Shown here: positions 45,662 through 55,886 of the stretch, piece after piece
Layout: every line of letters starts with the position of its first letter
Position numbering within the stretch: the stretch's first letter is position 1
Assembly: GCF_040869045.1 (NCBI RefSeq)
Contig: NC_090319.1
Location: 17,316,314-17,380,313 of the forward strand
Length of the DNA stretch: 64,000 bases
Reading direction: 5' to 3'
Origin: Eurosta solidaginis
Taxonomy: Eukaryota; Arthropoda; Insecta; Diptera; Tephritidae
Position numbers and translations under genes: made by a program
The notes under the pieces: model-generated
Seen by the model: only the letters and a program-made list of their open reading frames with translations
Database searches by the model: none
What the model was told of the DNA's origin: nothing

Positions 45662-47210
45662 AAAACAAGTAAAGAAGGCTAAGTTCAGGTGTAACCGAAC
45701 ATTACATACTCAGCAGAGAGCTTTGGAGACAAAATAAGGGAAAATCACCATTTAGCAAAATTAATCTAGGGAACCCTGGAATGTGTTTGTATGACATGGG
45801 TTTCAAATGAAAGGTATTAAAGAGTATTTTAAAAGGGAGTGGGTCATAGTTTTATAGGTGGACGTCTTTTCGAGATATCGCCATAAAGGTGGACCACGGA
45901 TGACTCTAGAATGTGTTTGTATGATATGGGTATCAAATGAAAGGTGTGGATGAGTATTTTAAAAGGGAGTGGGCCTTAGTGCTATAGGTGGACGGCTTTT
46001 CAAGATATCGCCATAATGGTGGACCAGGGATGACTCTAGAATATGTTTATACGATATGGGTATCAAATTAAAGGTATTAATGAGGGTTTTAAAATGGCCC
46101 TTAATTGTACATGTGAAAGCGTTTTCCAGATATCGACCAAAATGTGGACCAGGGTGATCCAGAACATCATCTGTCGGGTATCGCTAATTTATTTATATAT
46201 GTAATACCATGAAGAGTATTCCTGCCAAGATTCCAAGGGCGTTTGATTTCGCCCTGCAGAACTTTTTCATTTTCTTCTACTTAATACCCACCCATTTTAC
46301 AAAGTCTTTTCTAAAGTTATATTCTGCATCATTAAACCAATCCAATTACCATGTTTCATCTCTCTTTTCATATTTGGTATAGAATTATGGCATTTTTTTA
46401 ATTTTTCGTAATTTTCGATATCGAAAAAGTGGGCGTGGTCACAGTCGGATTTCGGCCATTTTTTACAACAAGATAAAGTGAGTTCAGATAAGTACGTGAA
46501 CTAAGTTCAGTAAACTGGGCGTGGTTTCAACCGATTTCGCCCTTTTTCACAGAAAACAGTTATCGTCCTAGAGTCTAAGCCTCTACCAAATTTCACAAGG
46601 ATTGGTAAATTTTTGTTCGACTTATGACAATAAAAGTATTCTAGACGAATTAAATAAAAAAAGGGCGTAGCCACGCCCATTTTGAAATTTTCTTTTATTT
46701 TTGTATTCTGTTGCACCATAGTATTACCGGAGTTGAATGTTGACATGTTGACTTACTTATATACTGTAAAGGTATTAAATTTTTTGTTAAAATTTGACTT
46801 TTAAAAAATTTTTTTTTAAAAGTGGGCGTGTTCGAAGGTGAACGCACCTACCAAGTTTCATCGCTTTACCCGTCTTTGGTAATGAATTATCTCACTTTTT
46901 CTGTTTTTCGAAATTTTCGATATTGTAAAAGTGGGCGTGGTTATGGTCCGATTTCGTTCATTTTAAATAGCGATCTGAGATGAGTGCCCAGGAATCTACA
47001 CACCAAATTTTATCAAGATACCTCACAATTTACTCAAGTTATCGTGTTTACGGACGGACGGACGGACATGGCTAAATGAATTTCTTTTTTCGCCCAGATC
47101 ATTTTGATATATAGAAGTCCATATCTATCTCGATTAGTTTATGCCGTTACGGATTACCGTTATGCGAACAAAGCTAATATACTCTGTGAGCTCTGCTCAG
47201 CTGAGTATAA
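45662..47210 (-). mobile_element. Family A non-coding element, full unit
   Basis: Reversed unit: tail AACAAGTAAAGAAGG..GGTGTAACCGAACATT at the left, three ~125-bp tandem units at 45765-46110 (TTTCGAGATATCGCCATAAAG, GGGTATCAAATGAAAGG), GGGCGTGG boxes, CGGACGGACGGACGG (near 47052), and the head ACTCTGTGAGCTCTGCTCAG at 47182-47201. This is the best single unit for defining the family. Confidence 0.75.
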
Positions 47211-47214
47211 AAAG

Positions 47215-48050
47215 TAACACTTTGTATGAGGAAAAATCTAAAATAGAACGATTTTCCGTCATCCCTTGTCAAATTTGGCTTCGAGACAAACCGGTTTCGG
47301 CATTGTGCCATCATCAGTGTCGATTTTCGTTCTGATCTGTTATTGTCGTTTGTTCTGTATTTATAGTTCGTAGGTACATGAGCAGGTGTTGTCAAAATTG
47401 ATGCTTGTATATTTAGTTATGTGTATGTGCTGTGTGTTCATTCAGAACCGAGGGTGGTTTTTAGTGATCGATTTGTTTGGCTGACTGAGGCAGGAAAAAG
47501 TCCGTAATTTTAGTCGTTTGACTTTCTTTATGGGTTTGTTGATTTGGTGTGTTAATTGCTTGTGTTTATTTGTTGTTGTGTGTTTGTCTGTTGTACCTAT
47601 TTGATTACTTTGTTTCTTGTAAACAAGTTTTAAAGGCTCGAATATTGTGACTGAAATTGTGTTAATCCGTTCGTTGATTATTTTACCGTCGATTGTTTTC
47701 TGTTTGTAAATTTCCATGTTTTCTAGTACATTGGGACGTTGGCCTTTTGCTTGTATTTGAAGAACCTTAACTGTTTTATTGATGTTTGCTTGGGAACATT
47801 CATTTTCGACTACGTGATAAGAGAAGTTAGACTCTGGTGTAGTGTTTGGATTCCGTATTTTTTTGTTGTAATCTCTAATGTGTTCTCTGAACCTCGTTCT
47901 TATTTGTCGTCCTGTTTGTCATATGTAACTATGTTTGCATCCGCAGGTAAGCTTGTATACGCCGTGGCTGCTAAACGGATCCTCTGAGTTAGTGTTAATT
48001 CTTAGTTTTCGCCCTAGATTGTTCGATGTTTTGAACGCTGTATTAATGTC
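47215..48050 (-). pseudogene. Penelope-like element: GIY-YIG endonuclease end and 3' UTR
   Basis: On the minus strand the frame reads AFKTSNNLGRKLR (near 48040), HGVYKLTCGCKHSYI, a stop, QTGRQIRTRFREHIRDY (47965-47860), SNFSYHVVENECSQ and QAKGQRPNVLENMEIYK to 47700, then a Lys/Thr-rich tail to 47442. GVYKL..C plus YI.QTGR..TR..EH is the GIY-YIG nuclease signature found at the C-terminus of Penelope-like retroelements; a TGA replaces the expected Gly in YIGQTGR. The RT domain is absent. The 3' UTR (47215-47440) carries a hammerhead-like core. The fragment ends at an inverted duplication (48003-48084). It lies directly against a family A element. Confidence 0.85.
47285..47317 (-). ncRNA. Candidate hammerhead ribozyme core in PLE UTR
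   Basis: Minus strand: CTGATGA (47311-47317), a stem II GGCA/TGCC with a short loop (47299-47310), GAAA (47295-47298), a very short stem III with the self-complementary AAACCGGTTT, and the cleavage triplet GTC (47285-47287). PLEs are known to carry minimal hammerhead motifs in their flanking repeats, proposed to act as dimers. Stem I pairing here is poor, so activity is uncertain. Confidence 0.6.
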
Positions 48051-48084
48051 GTTCTAAACGTCGAACAATCTAGGGCGAAAACTA
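48003..48084. repeat. Perfect-arm inverted duplication at the PLE break
   Basis: 24-bp perfect arms (48003-48026, 48061-48084) centred on CGCCCTAGATTGTTCGA; inner sequence pairs further to ~35 bp with a ~12-bp loop. The left arm is PLE coding sequence, the right arm an inverted copy of the same codons. Confidence 0.9.
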
Positions 48085-48784
48085 ATATTATAGTGCTGAT
48101 CTGAGTCTACTTACTATAAACGTTTTGTGGTTATCTTATCTTTGTAGGGACAGTAACTAATGATAGCAAATATTATTTTGTTTACTGTTAATAAACGGGT
48201 CCATCAGTCTAACAGAGAAATTCGTGATCTTCGCAAAACACTACCAGCTGGTGGGCTGTTGTGGTTAAAAGAGCTAGTGTTTATAAGATTCTTTAAAACT
48301 CCCGAATGTGGTTATGTCTCCACTCTATACCCAGAAACGACAGAAGAAATTAATAAATAAATTGACTCCAAGAGTAAAAGCGCAATCAAAGCTCTTCAAG
48401 GAAGGAGAACTTCCTCAATGATTGCTATAAATTTCAGACAGTCGCTCAACCTGGGAACTGTGTTGCTGATGAACTTGCAGAAAGCTAATGAACAGGTCAC
48501 GGTAGTTCATTAAATGTTTAAGATGCACCCTAATTCCACGTGCTTTCCCTCCCTTATGTTTACATATACCGGCACTGAAACCCACTTTTGTGAACTCTGG
48601 ACAAATTTGCTTTGGTATAAATAAGAACCAAATTGGTTTTGTTATCAATTTCAAGCATCTAATTTAGATCCACTGATCGGTATATGAATGAGATACTATC
48701 TGCTAGGAGTTCACGGCAAATGTATATTAATCTCAATGAGTGACTTCCGTTGGTTTTATGACAAGTTTGATAATTGATTCATTC
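48085..48784. other. No clear feature
   Basis: A 66-codon frame at 48160-48360 (REIRDLRKTLPAGGLLWLKE) looks protein-like, but I do not recognise it and nothing around it supports a gene. Confidence 0.3.
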
Positions 48785-48878
48785 TGGAACGATTTTTCGT
48801 CATTTCTTGTCAAATTTTGTTTAGGGACAAACTGTTTTGGTGTTGTGGCATTAGCACCGTAACTTTTCGTTCTCGACA
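48785..48878 (-). mobile_element. PLE untranslated-region fragment, hammerhead decayed
   Basis: Minus strand aligns with 47240-47330 (AACGAAAAGTTAC, ACAGTTTGTCCC, AAATTTGACAAG, GACGAAAAATCGTTCC). The CTGATGA and GAAAC boxes have changed to CTAATG and AAAAC. Confidence 0.65.
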
Positions 48879-49789
48879 TAAAAAAGTTGAACTTTTCCTC
48901 TGCCCGATGCAAGCAAAAGCCTTCGTAAAATATTTGAGCAAGCACTTCGTTGGCTTTGGAACTGAGCTCTGCTCTACAAAAATTGCATGCATACTGCGCT
49001 ACTGCGGGGGCAGTCACTAAAACGTTACTAAGCCCAACCTGAATCTGTTAAGAGAATCTCAACAGATATATTCCATACTCCATTCGCTTTTCAAACTAAC
49101 TGATCGATCTTGCCAAGCTAGCTAAGACTTGGCCATAGATTCCCTTACAGCTTTCCTGTAGTTTTTGAGTATAGTTTCCACAACTTATTTATATAACACA
49201 CATTTTATAAATTTTGTGCTATCGATTTTAGGTCCCTGAGCAGATCACCCCACTCAATAGCGTTTTTTTCTTTTCGTTGCTAACCGAAAAGAACCAAACG
49301 AAAATTCGATCCTCTTTGAAAACAAAATACTAAAGACATCCGCCTTTGTATACGTACACGCAGTATTCCTATTTTCTTTCCATTTTCTCTCTCTATAATT
49401 TCCTGATACAGACAATAAGCTACCACCATAACTAATTCATCAATTTATTAACCAACTGAGCATCGGTACTTTAATTATAATAAAGAAAAATTCAAATATT
49501 CCAGGTACATGCTAACAAATCATAGTTATTAAACGTGTCTGTTTGCCCAGAACCTCAGAGTGAGCAGGTGCTACAAATAGAGGCTGCAAGCTTCTGCGGA
49601 AATTACGTTTATTTTTACCGCGACCCTAGATGACACACGTTATGGTTATCGCATTTTGCAACCGGATTGCACGAGTTACTCAAATCGCGTATGAGTACCT
49701 GTCTTAGCATTTCCGTTCTTTAATACGAGTTTTAATTTTGTATTTATTTATTTTTTTAAATATAGTAATCTTCGAAATACAATGTTTCT
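48879..49789. other. No recognisable feature
   Basis: Short frames only; a pyrimidine-rich patch at 49370-49410. Nothing supported. Confidence 0.4.
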
Positions 49790-50409
49790 TACAGACTACA
49801 TAACGAATTAAATATATTTACAAAATAATTGTTTAAGTTAAAAATTCATTTAATTGTAATTTGAATTTAGATTTTTCAATTGAGAAATCTATATTCAAGG
49901 AATTTGAGAACAAATTAAACTCTCGTAAAGTTCTGATGAGAGGAGCATAATATGCATACTTAGTCCACACGCGTTCAATAAAAAACAAATCATTACTTCT
50001 TAAGTTCCTCTGTGGAACCAAGAAGTTAATTCCTTCTAAAAGAGTCGGAGTGTCTACTATGCCTTGAATGATGTCAAACACAAAGCTAAGCGAAAGCAAG
50101 ATTCTTCTGTTATCCAACGTCTTCATGTTAATAAGGAGACATCTAGCATTATAAGACGGAATAGGCTCTTCAAATTTTAATCTGCGCAGAGCAAATTTTA
50201 TGAAGGTCTTTTGCACCCGTTCTAGCCTCTTTATATGGCAATTGTACAATGGTCTCCATATAAACAAAGCGTATTCTAACCTGGAACGAACCATCGAGGT
50301 GTAAAGAAATTTTAGAGTGTATCAGTGAAATCAGTACTACAACGGCGTATAAAGGCAAGCATTGCATATGATTTAGAAATTGCATGACTTATATGATCAT
50401 GAAACATAA

Positions 50410-51389
50410 GGTTAGGTTAGGTTGAACTGGCCGGTCCATGAGGACCTCACATAGACTGATTGAGTCCGTAGTGTTACCAGAAGTTTGTTTTAACGACTAA
50501 ACTGAAAAACCCTATCAAAAACTAGGACCTATGTTATAAAATAACTCCGTCCTCTTGGCAAATACTAGAAGCTTCCTAGGACTTAAGCCACTTGCTGCTT
50601 CTAGATCTGACAGCTTTATTACTCCTAATAGCTGGAGTCTTAGCCTGGCAAGTGCAGGGCACGAGCACAGAACGTGCTCGATCGTTTCCTCCCCCAACCC
50701 GCACTTCCTACATCTGCTATCACTGACCAAGTCTAATTTAAAGGCATGTGACGCCAGAAGGCAGTGTCCAGTCAGAATACCCGTCATGCGTCTACAGTCC
50801 TCTCTTTTTAATGATAGAAGCAACTGTGTTAGTCTAAGGTTGTAAGGCCTACATATAATCTTCGACACTTTACAGCCCCGCGCTTCAACCCACGCCTTTC
50901 CCGCTTGGTCGATCATGTGCACCTCTCGCCTTCGCCTAATCTCGCCCAATCTAATTGCGAAGTCTACGGAGCAAGCTTCAAGGGATGCGCCCTTTTTAGC
51001 TAGTTCGTCCACTTTTTCATTCCCATCTATTCCCATATGCCCTGGGATCCAATATAGATGTATGTTTCTCCCTGTCCCGATTCTCTCCAGAGACACGCAT
51101 TTAGATGCTGTAATATGCGAGATTATTGCCTTCATTGCTGCTTGACTGTCAATATAAAAGTTAACAAGGTTGCAGCTTAAGCTATTCTCTTCCAGGGTTT
51201 CTACTGCATTGGTTACGGCTAATATTTCCGCTTGGAAAACGCTACAGTAACCCGGCAGCCTGTAGGATCTGCTTATTTCCGGATCAGCACAGTATAAAGC
51301 AGACCCTACTCCTTCCGCTACTTTGGAACCCTCGGTGTACACATGTATCGCCTCGTCCGCCAATTGCGCACCCTTGCGCCAACCGTCCA
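50410..51389 (-). mobile_element. I/R1-type LINE 3' end inserted in a LINE
   Basis: A 980-bp insertion flanked by a perfect 12-bp duplication CATGAAACATAA (50398-50409, 51390-51401). It contains the RNase H domain, a Cys-rich tail, and a 3' UTR ending GGCCAGTTCAACCTAACC on the minus strand. The same family is inserted at 58321-59210. Confidence 0.92.
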
Positions 51390-51399
51390 CATGAAACAT
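50515..51399 (-). CDS. RNase H and Cys-rich C-terminus of an I/R1-type LINE
   Basis: 294 codons. The first three codons come from the host LINE's TSD, so this ATG is accidental. RNase H would remove the RNA strand during reverse transcription: YTEGSK (~21, catalytic Asp changed to Glu), FQAEILAV (~57), YIDSQAA (~82), WIPGHMGIDGNEKVDELAKK (~117). A Cys-His motif CRKCGLGEETIEHVLCSCP (~231) follows, as in R1/LOA/I-type elements. The RT that should precede it is missing. The frame is unbroken, so the insertion is fairly young, but it is only a fragment. Confidence 0.85.
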   Translation of the reverse strand: MFHVDGWRKGAQLADEAIHVYTEGSKVAEGVGSALYCADPEISRSYRLPGYCSVFQAEILAVTNAVETLEENSLSCNLVNFYIDSQAAMKAIISHITASKCVSLERIGTGRNIHLYWIPGHMGIDGNEKVDELAKKGASLEACSVDFAIRLGEIRRRREVHMIDQAGKAWVEARGCKVSKIICRPYNLRLTQLLLSLKREDCRRMTGILTGHCLLASHAFKLDLVSDSRCRKCGLGEETIEHVLCSCPALARLRLQLLGVIKLSDLEAASGLSPRKLLVFAKRTELFYNIGPSF

Positions 51400-51767
51400 A
51401 AACTTGGAGTCAAAAATTACTCCTAAATCTCGAATTTTAGACTGCGTAGCCAGCTTAGATCCATTAATATCATATGATATAGGAATTAAGGAACGGGATT
51501 TTAAAAAAATTTTGTGAAAACATTTACTAATATTGAGTTGCAGGTGGTTTATTCTGCACCAGCTGGCTACATTGTCCAGATCATTTTGAAGACTATGTGC
51601 ATCAGATCATCCGCATACAAAAGGAACTCAGAGGATAAAAAACAGGGACCCAGGATACTGCCCTGAGGAACACCTGAGGAGGCAATGAAGGGATCGGACG
51701 CACAATCACCATACTTACCTATGTAAAATTCCTAAAATCTCGACAAAAGCAATTGTTGATTTTTTTC

Positions 51768-52336
51768 CTGCTAATTTAATTTAAATCAATTCCAAAAAAA
51801 AATAAAAAAAAAAATTCAATATGTTACGAGATTCCTATACAAATTTCGCTTTCGCCATTCACTTGTACACAAAAATTCAAAAGATACGCCAGCAGCTGAG
51901 TACAAACTTTTGTATTAAATTATCAAAAAACAAAAAAATCCAGTATCAAACTGAAATTGCAAAGGTTGATAAATGCTTTCTAATACATTACAATTTTTTT
52001 TCCGTACGCTTTCTTTTGCCAAACTTCTTAGTTCACTTGCACTTTGCTTCAAAATTTCTTTACCAGTTTTTACTTATTTCTTTTGTATGCAACGGATTTA
52101 ACGAAAGCTTTCTCTGATTTTTCTCAATGAATAGCATCAACTGCGAGCACCATGCATATATACGCAGACTATACAAGGCAACGAGTGAAAGAAACGTGAG
52201 TAAGTAAAAAAAAATCCTGAAATTGAGTAGCGTTGAGATTATGAAGAAAAAAGATAATAGCGAAAGCGAGCTGCAGCAGATGCTGAACTATAGATATAAC
52301 GCAATTGACTGTGTACTTAAAACTTTAGAAAAATGT
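51768..52336. other. No recognisable feature
   Basis: A 98-codon frame at 51821-52117 is AT-driven with no known motif. Confidence 0.35.
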
Positions 52337-53125
52337 ATACATATATACTAGAACACCCACAGAATGTATGGGATTTGCAAAAGTATCAAATTATTTCGCT
52401 CACCACGCATTTTCTGAAAGAATGGGGATAAAAAATAAGATCTGTAAAAAAATCTGGCCATATGTAGTAAAAAAATTCCATGGAAATTTCCCTAAAGGCT
52501 AAAAATGCACTAAAAAATGCATATGTTTTTATTGGCTAATATCTCGTAAACCAATAATTACAGTAGAAATCATGATATAAGGACTTTCATTTAGATTGGA
52601 GTCAGGAGTAAATTGCCCATATAAATGTTGTACCTGCGAGTGTCCTTTCAAGTACTTTTAAGAAGTCGAAGTTAATTTTTTATTTTTTATTTTTTTGTAA
52701 TGGTCAAAAAAAATACATGCAAAATAATGGATTAGATAAGCCATACACCGTTTAGTAGGATATTAACCACAGTTTAATTTTAACATTGCACTTTAATTTT
52801 ATTACCATTTTTGCAATGGTGGGATGGCGTAAAACTAAGTAAAAACGGTTTTAAATTTCTAAAAATATACAGAATGACATAATTTTAAGAGAAATTACAA
52901 CCCATATAATCTAATCTGTAGGGAATAGTACAGAAATTCGTATCGCAGTACTTCAAGTGCAAACTAATATATTTAAGCTGTCAATTAATTTCTCTTTGTC
53001 TCCTTTTAATTTGGTTTCCTTAAGCTGTGGAAAACGTTCTAGTTTTTTTGTTCGTTAAAAGCATAACCAAGTTTCTTTAAGTATGAAATTTGTTTAACTT
53101 AATTGTGGTGGGTGTGTTGGAAAAA
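52337..53125 (+). repeat. Unclassified repeat X+Y, longest copy
   Basis: The X part (52337-52640) has AGAACACCCACAGAA, GAAAGAATGGGGATAAAAAA and AAGATCTGTAAAAAAATCTG. The Y part (52707-53125) has CACCGTTTAGTAGGATA, GCAATGGTGGGATGGCGTAA, then GGAATAGTACAGAAATTCG and GGTGGGTGTGTTGG. X recurs at 53128-53345 (+) and 55415-55615 (-); parts of Y at 54078-54253 (-) and 55887-56131 (+). Non-coding. Confidence 0.75.
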
Positions 53126-53127
53126 AA

Positions 53128-53345
53128 AAGTTCTAATCCTCTTCGCTCCACATAAAAGACAAGATCTGTAAAAAAATCTGTAGTGAAAATATTCCATGCG
53201 ATTTTAACCTGAAGGCTAAAAATGCACAAAAATTGTACATATATGTCTTTATTGGGTAACATCTCGTAACAAGTATTTTATGGAGAAATAATAACATAAA
53301 GAATGTTATTTAGAATGGTATCAAGAGTAAATTGTCCATATAATT
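53128..53345 (+). repeat. Repeat X, second copy
   Basis: Direct repeat of 52430-52640 with AAGATCTGTAAAAAAATCTG, GGCTAAAAATGCAC and AGAGTAAATTG.CCATATAA; starts at CTTCGCTCCAC. Confidence 0.7.
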
Positions 53346-53440
53346 TGCCAAAAATAAGACACGACGATTATGAGTATGGTGTAGAAGACGCAGATGTAGT
53401 TGAATTTTTTACCGATGTTATAATATCCGATTTGATAGGG

Positions 53441-53672
53441 TGACAAATATTAGCAACGCTAAGGGATACTATCACCTCTAAGCCAATACTAAGCAGTGAC
53501 TTGTATGAACATCAATAAATAAATCATTATGTCTTTACATATGTCCGTACAAGCAGCGGAGAGCACAAATACATGCATATATCTGAGATACTCCCAAAAG
53601 TAGGCAATCATCGGTGGAAGTTTTACTCACATATACACGCGCATATGAGAAGCTATAACTGCATCATATTTC
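53441..53672 (+). repeat. LTR fragment (U3 side)
   Basis: Starts TGACAAATATTAGCAACGC and follows the minus-strand sequence of the LTR at 24990-25790 (GGGATACTATCA, AGCAGTGACTTGTAT, ATCTGAGAT, AGAAGCTATAA). It stops before the TATA box and has no MITE, confirming that the MITE at 25464-25690 is a later insertion. Confidence 0.75.
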
Positions 53673-53699
53673 TTTTTTGACAATTTACTCGACAAAAGC

Positions 53700-54011
53700 G
53701 TGACTAATATCAACACGGATTACTTAAGAACAGATGCAAGCACTTGGCATGAAAAAAAAAACTACATATTAGCAAAAGCTTTAGTATCAAAATTATTAGT
53801 AGTAGATGATATAGCAGAACGTGGTATAGCACTAATAACTCGTTTTAATACAGCTCTAACTCATCAGGAAGAACAAAAGCAATTTATACTTGCCGTTACG
53901 AAACACATCAAAGATAAAATTTATATATTATTTAAACAAAAACTGTTCAAAAGAAAATGTTTAGTATTGTTTTATAGGCTTCAAAACGTTTCATATTATT
54001 ATTTAGTTTGA
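53700..54011 (+). pseudogene. Fragment of an arthropod multi-copy protein
   Basis: The segment KLLVVDDIAERGIALITRFN..LTHQEEQKQFIL resembles a motif (VVND.AERG..LI..FN....E..Q.QF.L) that I associate with a widespread, repeat-linked arthropod protein of unknown function. Only ~75 residues match; after FKQ the frame drifts into AT-rich sequence. It begins just after the LTR fragment, which may have removed the upstream part. Confidence 0.35.
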
Positions 54012-54077
54012 TTCTTTATTTAGTATTTACCATTTTAGTTTAACATAGCATATAAAATTAGAACTGTGCCCCGGAAT

Positions 54078-54253
54078 TATCTCATTCTGTATGTTTTTCG
54101 AAATTTAAAAACCATTTTTACTTAGCTTTACGCCATCCCACCATTGCAAAAATGTTAGTAGAATTAAAATGCAATGTTAAAATGAAACTGTGGTTAGTAT
54201 CCTACCAAACGGTGTATAGCTTATCTAATCCATTATTTTGCGTGTATTTTATA
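54078..54253 (-). repeat. Repeat Y, inverted copy
   Basis: Reverse complement of 52707-52882: GCTTTACGCCATCCCACCATTGC, GGTTAGTATCCTACCAAACGGTG and ATCCATTATTTTGC on the plus strand. Confidence 0.75.
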
Positions 54254-54782
54254 ATAAATCTATCTATCTATATCTATAAATCTTATAAAATAGAGTCGCT
54301 AAATGCCATGTATGAACATAACTTCACACAGAATGCTCCGATTTTAAAACGGTTTTTTTCATTTGAAAGCTTAGCTACGTGAGATGGTACAGTTAATATA
54401 ATTTGAAGGTATATATTATAGGGGCGTGGCAAATTGCCAAAATGTAGTAAAAAATCATAAAATATTTGTTTACACAGCTATAACTCATAAACGGATGGAT
54501 GGATTTAAAAAATTCTACTTTTCAGTAAAACTTTGAGATATTTACCTTCGATCTGCATCAAATACTTGATTCCTTTCTTATATCAACCAAATTGTTTAAA
54601 CAAAAGTAATATTTTTAACAAAAAATGTGTATGTGTGGTTGTTCGTTGTGAACTGTGCGCGCTAATTGCTTTTAAGTGAGGCTTGATGCGACACATACAT
54701 ACGTACATATATATGATTCGCTGCGTTATTTAACTTCGGGCGTAGGTTTATAGGTATGCATGGATGTACATCACTACATCGT

Positions 54783-55425
54783 ATAAAAAAAAGTCGCTTT
54801 TTCTGTCCCTATGTCCCTTTGAATGCTTAAACCTTTAAAAATACGCAACGGATTTTGATGCCCTTTTTTTTAATATATAAAGAGTGATAGAAGAGGAAGG
54901 AACGGATGAACATATTTGGCTGAAAATTGATGGAGGGGTAGCTTAGAACCAGGAGACAGACATAGGATAATTTTTATCCCTTTCTGGCTAGGGTCTTGAG
55001 ATCAAAACGTGGACCTGGGTAATCCTGGGATATGCTTGTACAATATGGGTATCAAATGGAAGCTGTTTATGAGTACTTTGATACGGGGTATTATTCGTAC
55101 CCGCGGGTAACTAGGGTCACGAGATATAAGCGAAAACGTGGACGCGAGTATCCCTAGAATGTGTTTATAGAATATGGATAACAAATGAAAGCTGTTGATG
55201 AGTGCTTTAGTACATGGTAATTTTCATACCTATTTGTGAAGGGTCTCGAGATATAGGCCAAAACGTGGATCATGGTAACACTAGGATGTATTTTTACATT
55301 ATGGTTATCAAATTGAAGCTGTTTATGTGTGCTTTAGTACAGAGTAAGTCTTACACCGCTGGGTGAGTAGGGTCTCGAGATATAGGCCAAAACCTGGACC
55401 CGGATACCCGTAGAATGTGTGATAT
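54783..55425 (+). mobile_element. Dispersed repeat with four ~125-bp tandem units
   Basis: The start GTCGCTTTTTCTGTCCC..ACGCAACGGATTTTGATGC is followed by units at ~54985, 55110, 55240 and 55370 containing GGTC..GAGATATAGGCCAAAAC, GTGGACC..GGGTA and ATGG.TATCAAATGAAAGCTG. It is homologous to the tandem part of family C (reversed) and, more distantly, family A. The X copy at 55415 abuts its right end. Confidence 0.65.
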
Positions 55426-55615
55426 TAGCCAATAAAGACATATACAGTTTTTTAGTGAAATTTTAACCCTTAGGTTAAATTTCCACGGCATTTTTTCACT
55501 ACAGATGGCCAGATTTTTTTACAGATCTTATTTTTTATCCCCATTCTTTCAGAAAATTCGTGGGGAGCGAAGAAAATTAGCACTTTATTTCTGTGGGTGT
55601 TCTAATATATACACA
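55415..55615 (-). repeat. Repeat X, inverted copy
   Basis: Reverse complement of 52337-52550 with the CCCCATTCTTTCAGAAAAT, CAGATTTTTTTACAGATCTT and GGGTGTTCTA landmarks. Confidence 0.75.
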
Positions 55616-55886
55616 TATAACCTTACTCAACGCTTTTGCTTTTTTATGTGCTGCATTTTCTCAACAAAATAAATATTTCCGTTTCCGGCTTTATTTATAG
55701 CGTCCAAAAGCAGCTTTTGTTGCTATTCAAACGAAATACAGTAATTGTTGTATTATTTAGAAATAAAATGAAAGAAATAATGTAAAATTCTACTGAAGAT
55801 TTACTTTACAAATTCGTTCTATTTGTCTTTATCTTATAGAATTTTTCTGATGATGAGACGCATCTACTTTGCTTGAAAGGAAATTA

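Larger units (their letters stand above)
49790..51767 (-). pseudogene. LINE RT (CR1/Jockey-like) split by another LINE
   Basis: Minus strand. The upstream part (51767-51402) reads EFYIGKYGDCASDPFIA, SSGVPQGSILGPCF, a ~25-residue deletion, FLLYADD, NDLDNVASWCRINHLQLNI and DLGVIFDSKF. After the insertion the downstream part continues HDHISHAISKSYAMLAFIRR (50400-50330), then MVRSRLEYALFIWRP (50294) through NMKTLDNRRILLSL to 49833. The YADD pair is present, but the strand before it is lost, so the enzyme is dead. 5' truncated near 51767. Confidence 0.85.

Noticed and set aside
46507..46746. Minus-strand open frame in family A
   Set aside because: Falls wholly in non-coding repeat sequence and is not kept open in the other copies at the same place.
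48160..48360. 66-codon gene candidate
   Set aside because: Protein-like composition, but no known domain, no neighbouring exon and no repeat relationship; left as unassigned.
50398..50425. Telomeric TTAGG array
   Set aside because: Only about two units, and they lie at the 3' end of a LINE inside other LINE sequence.
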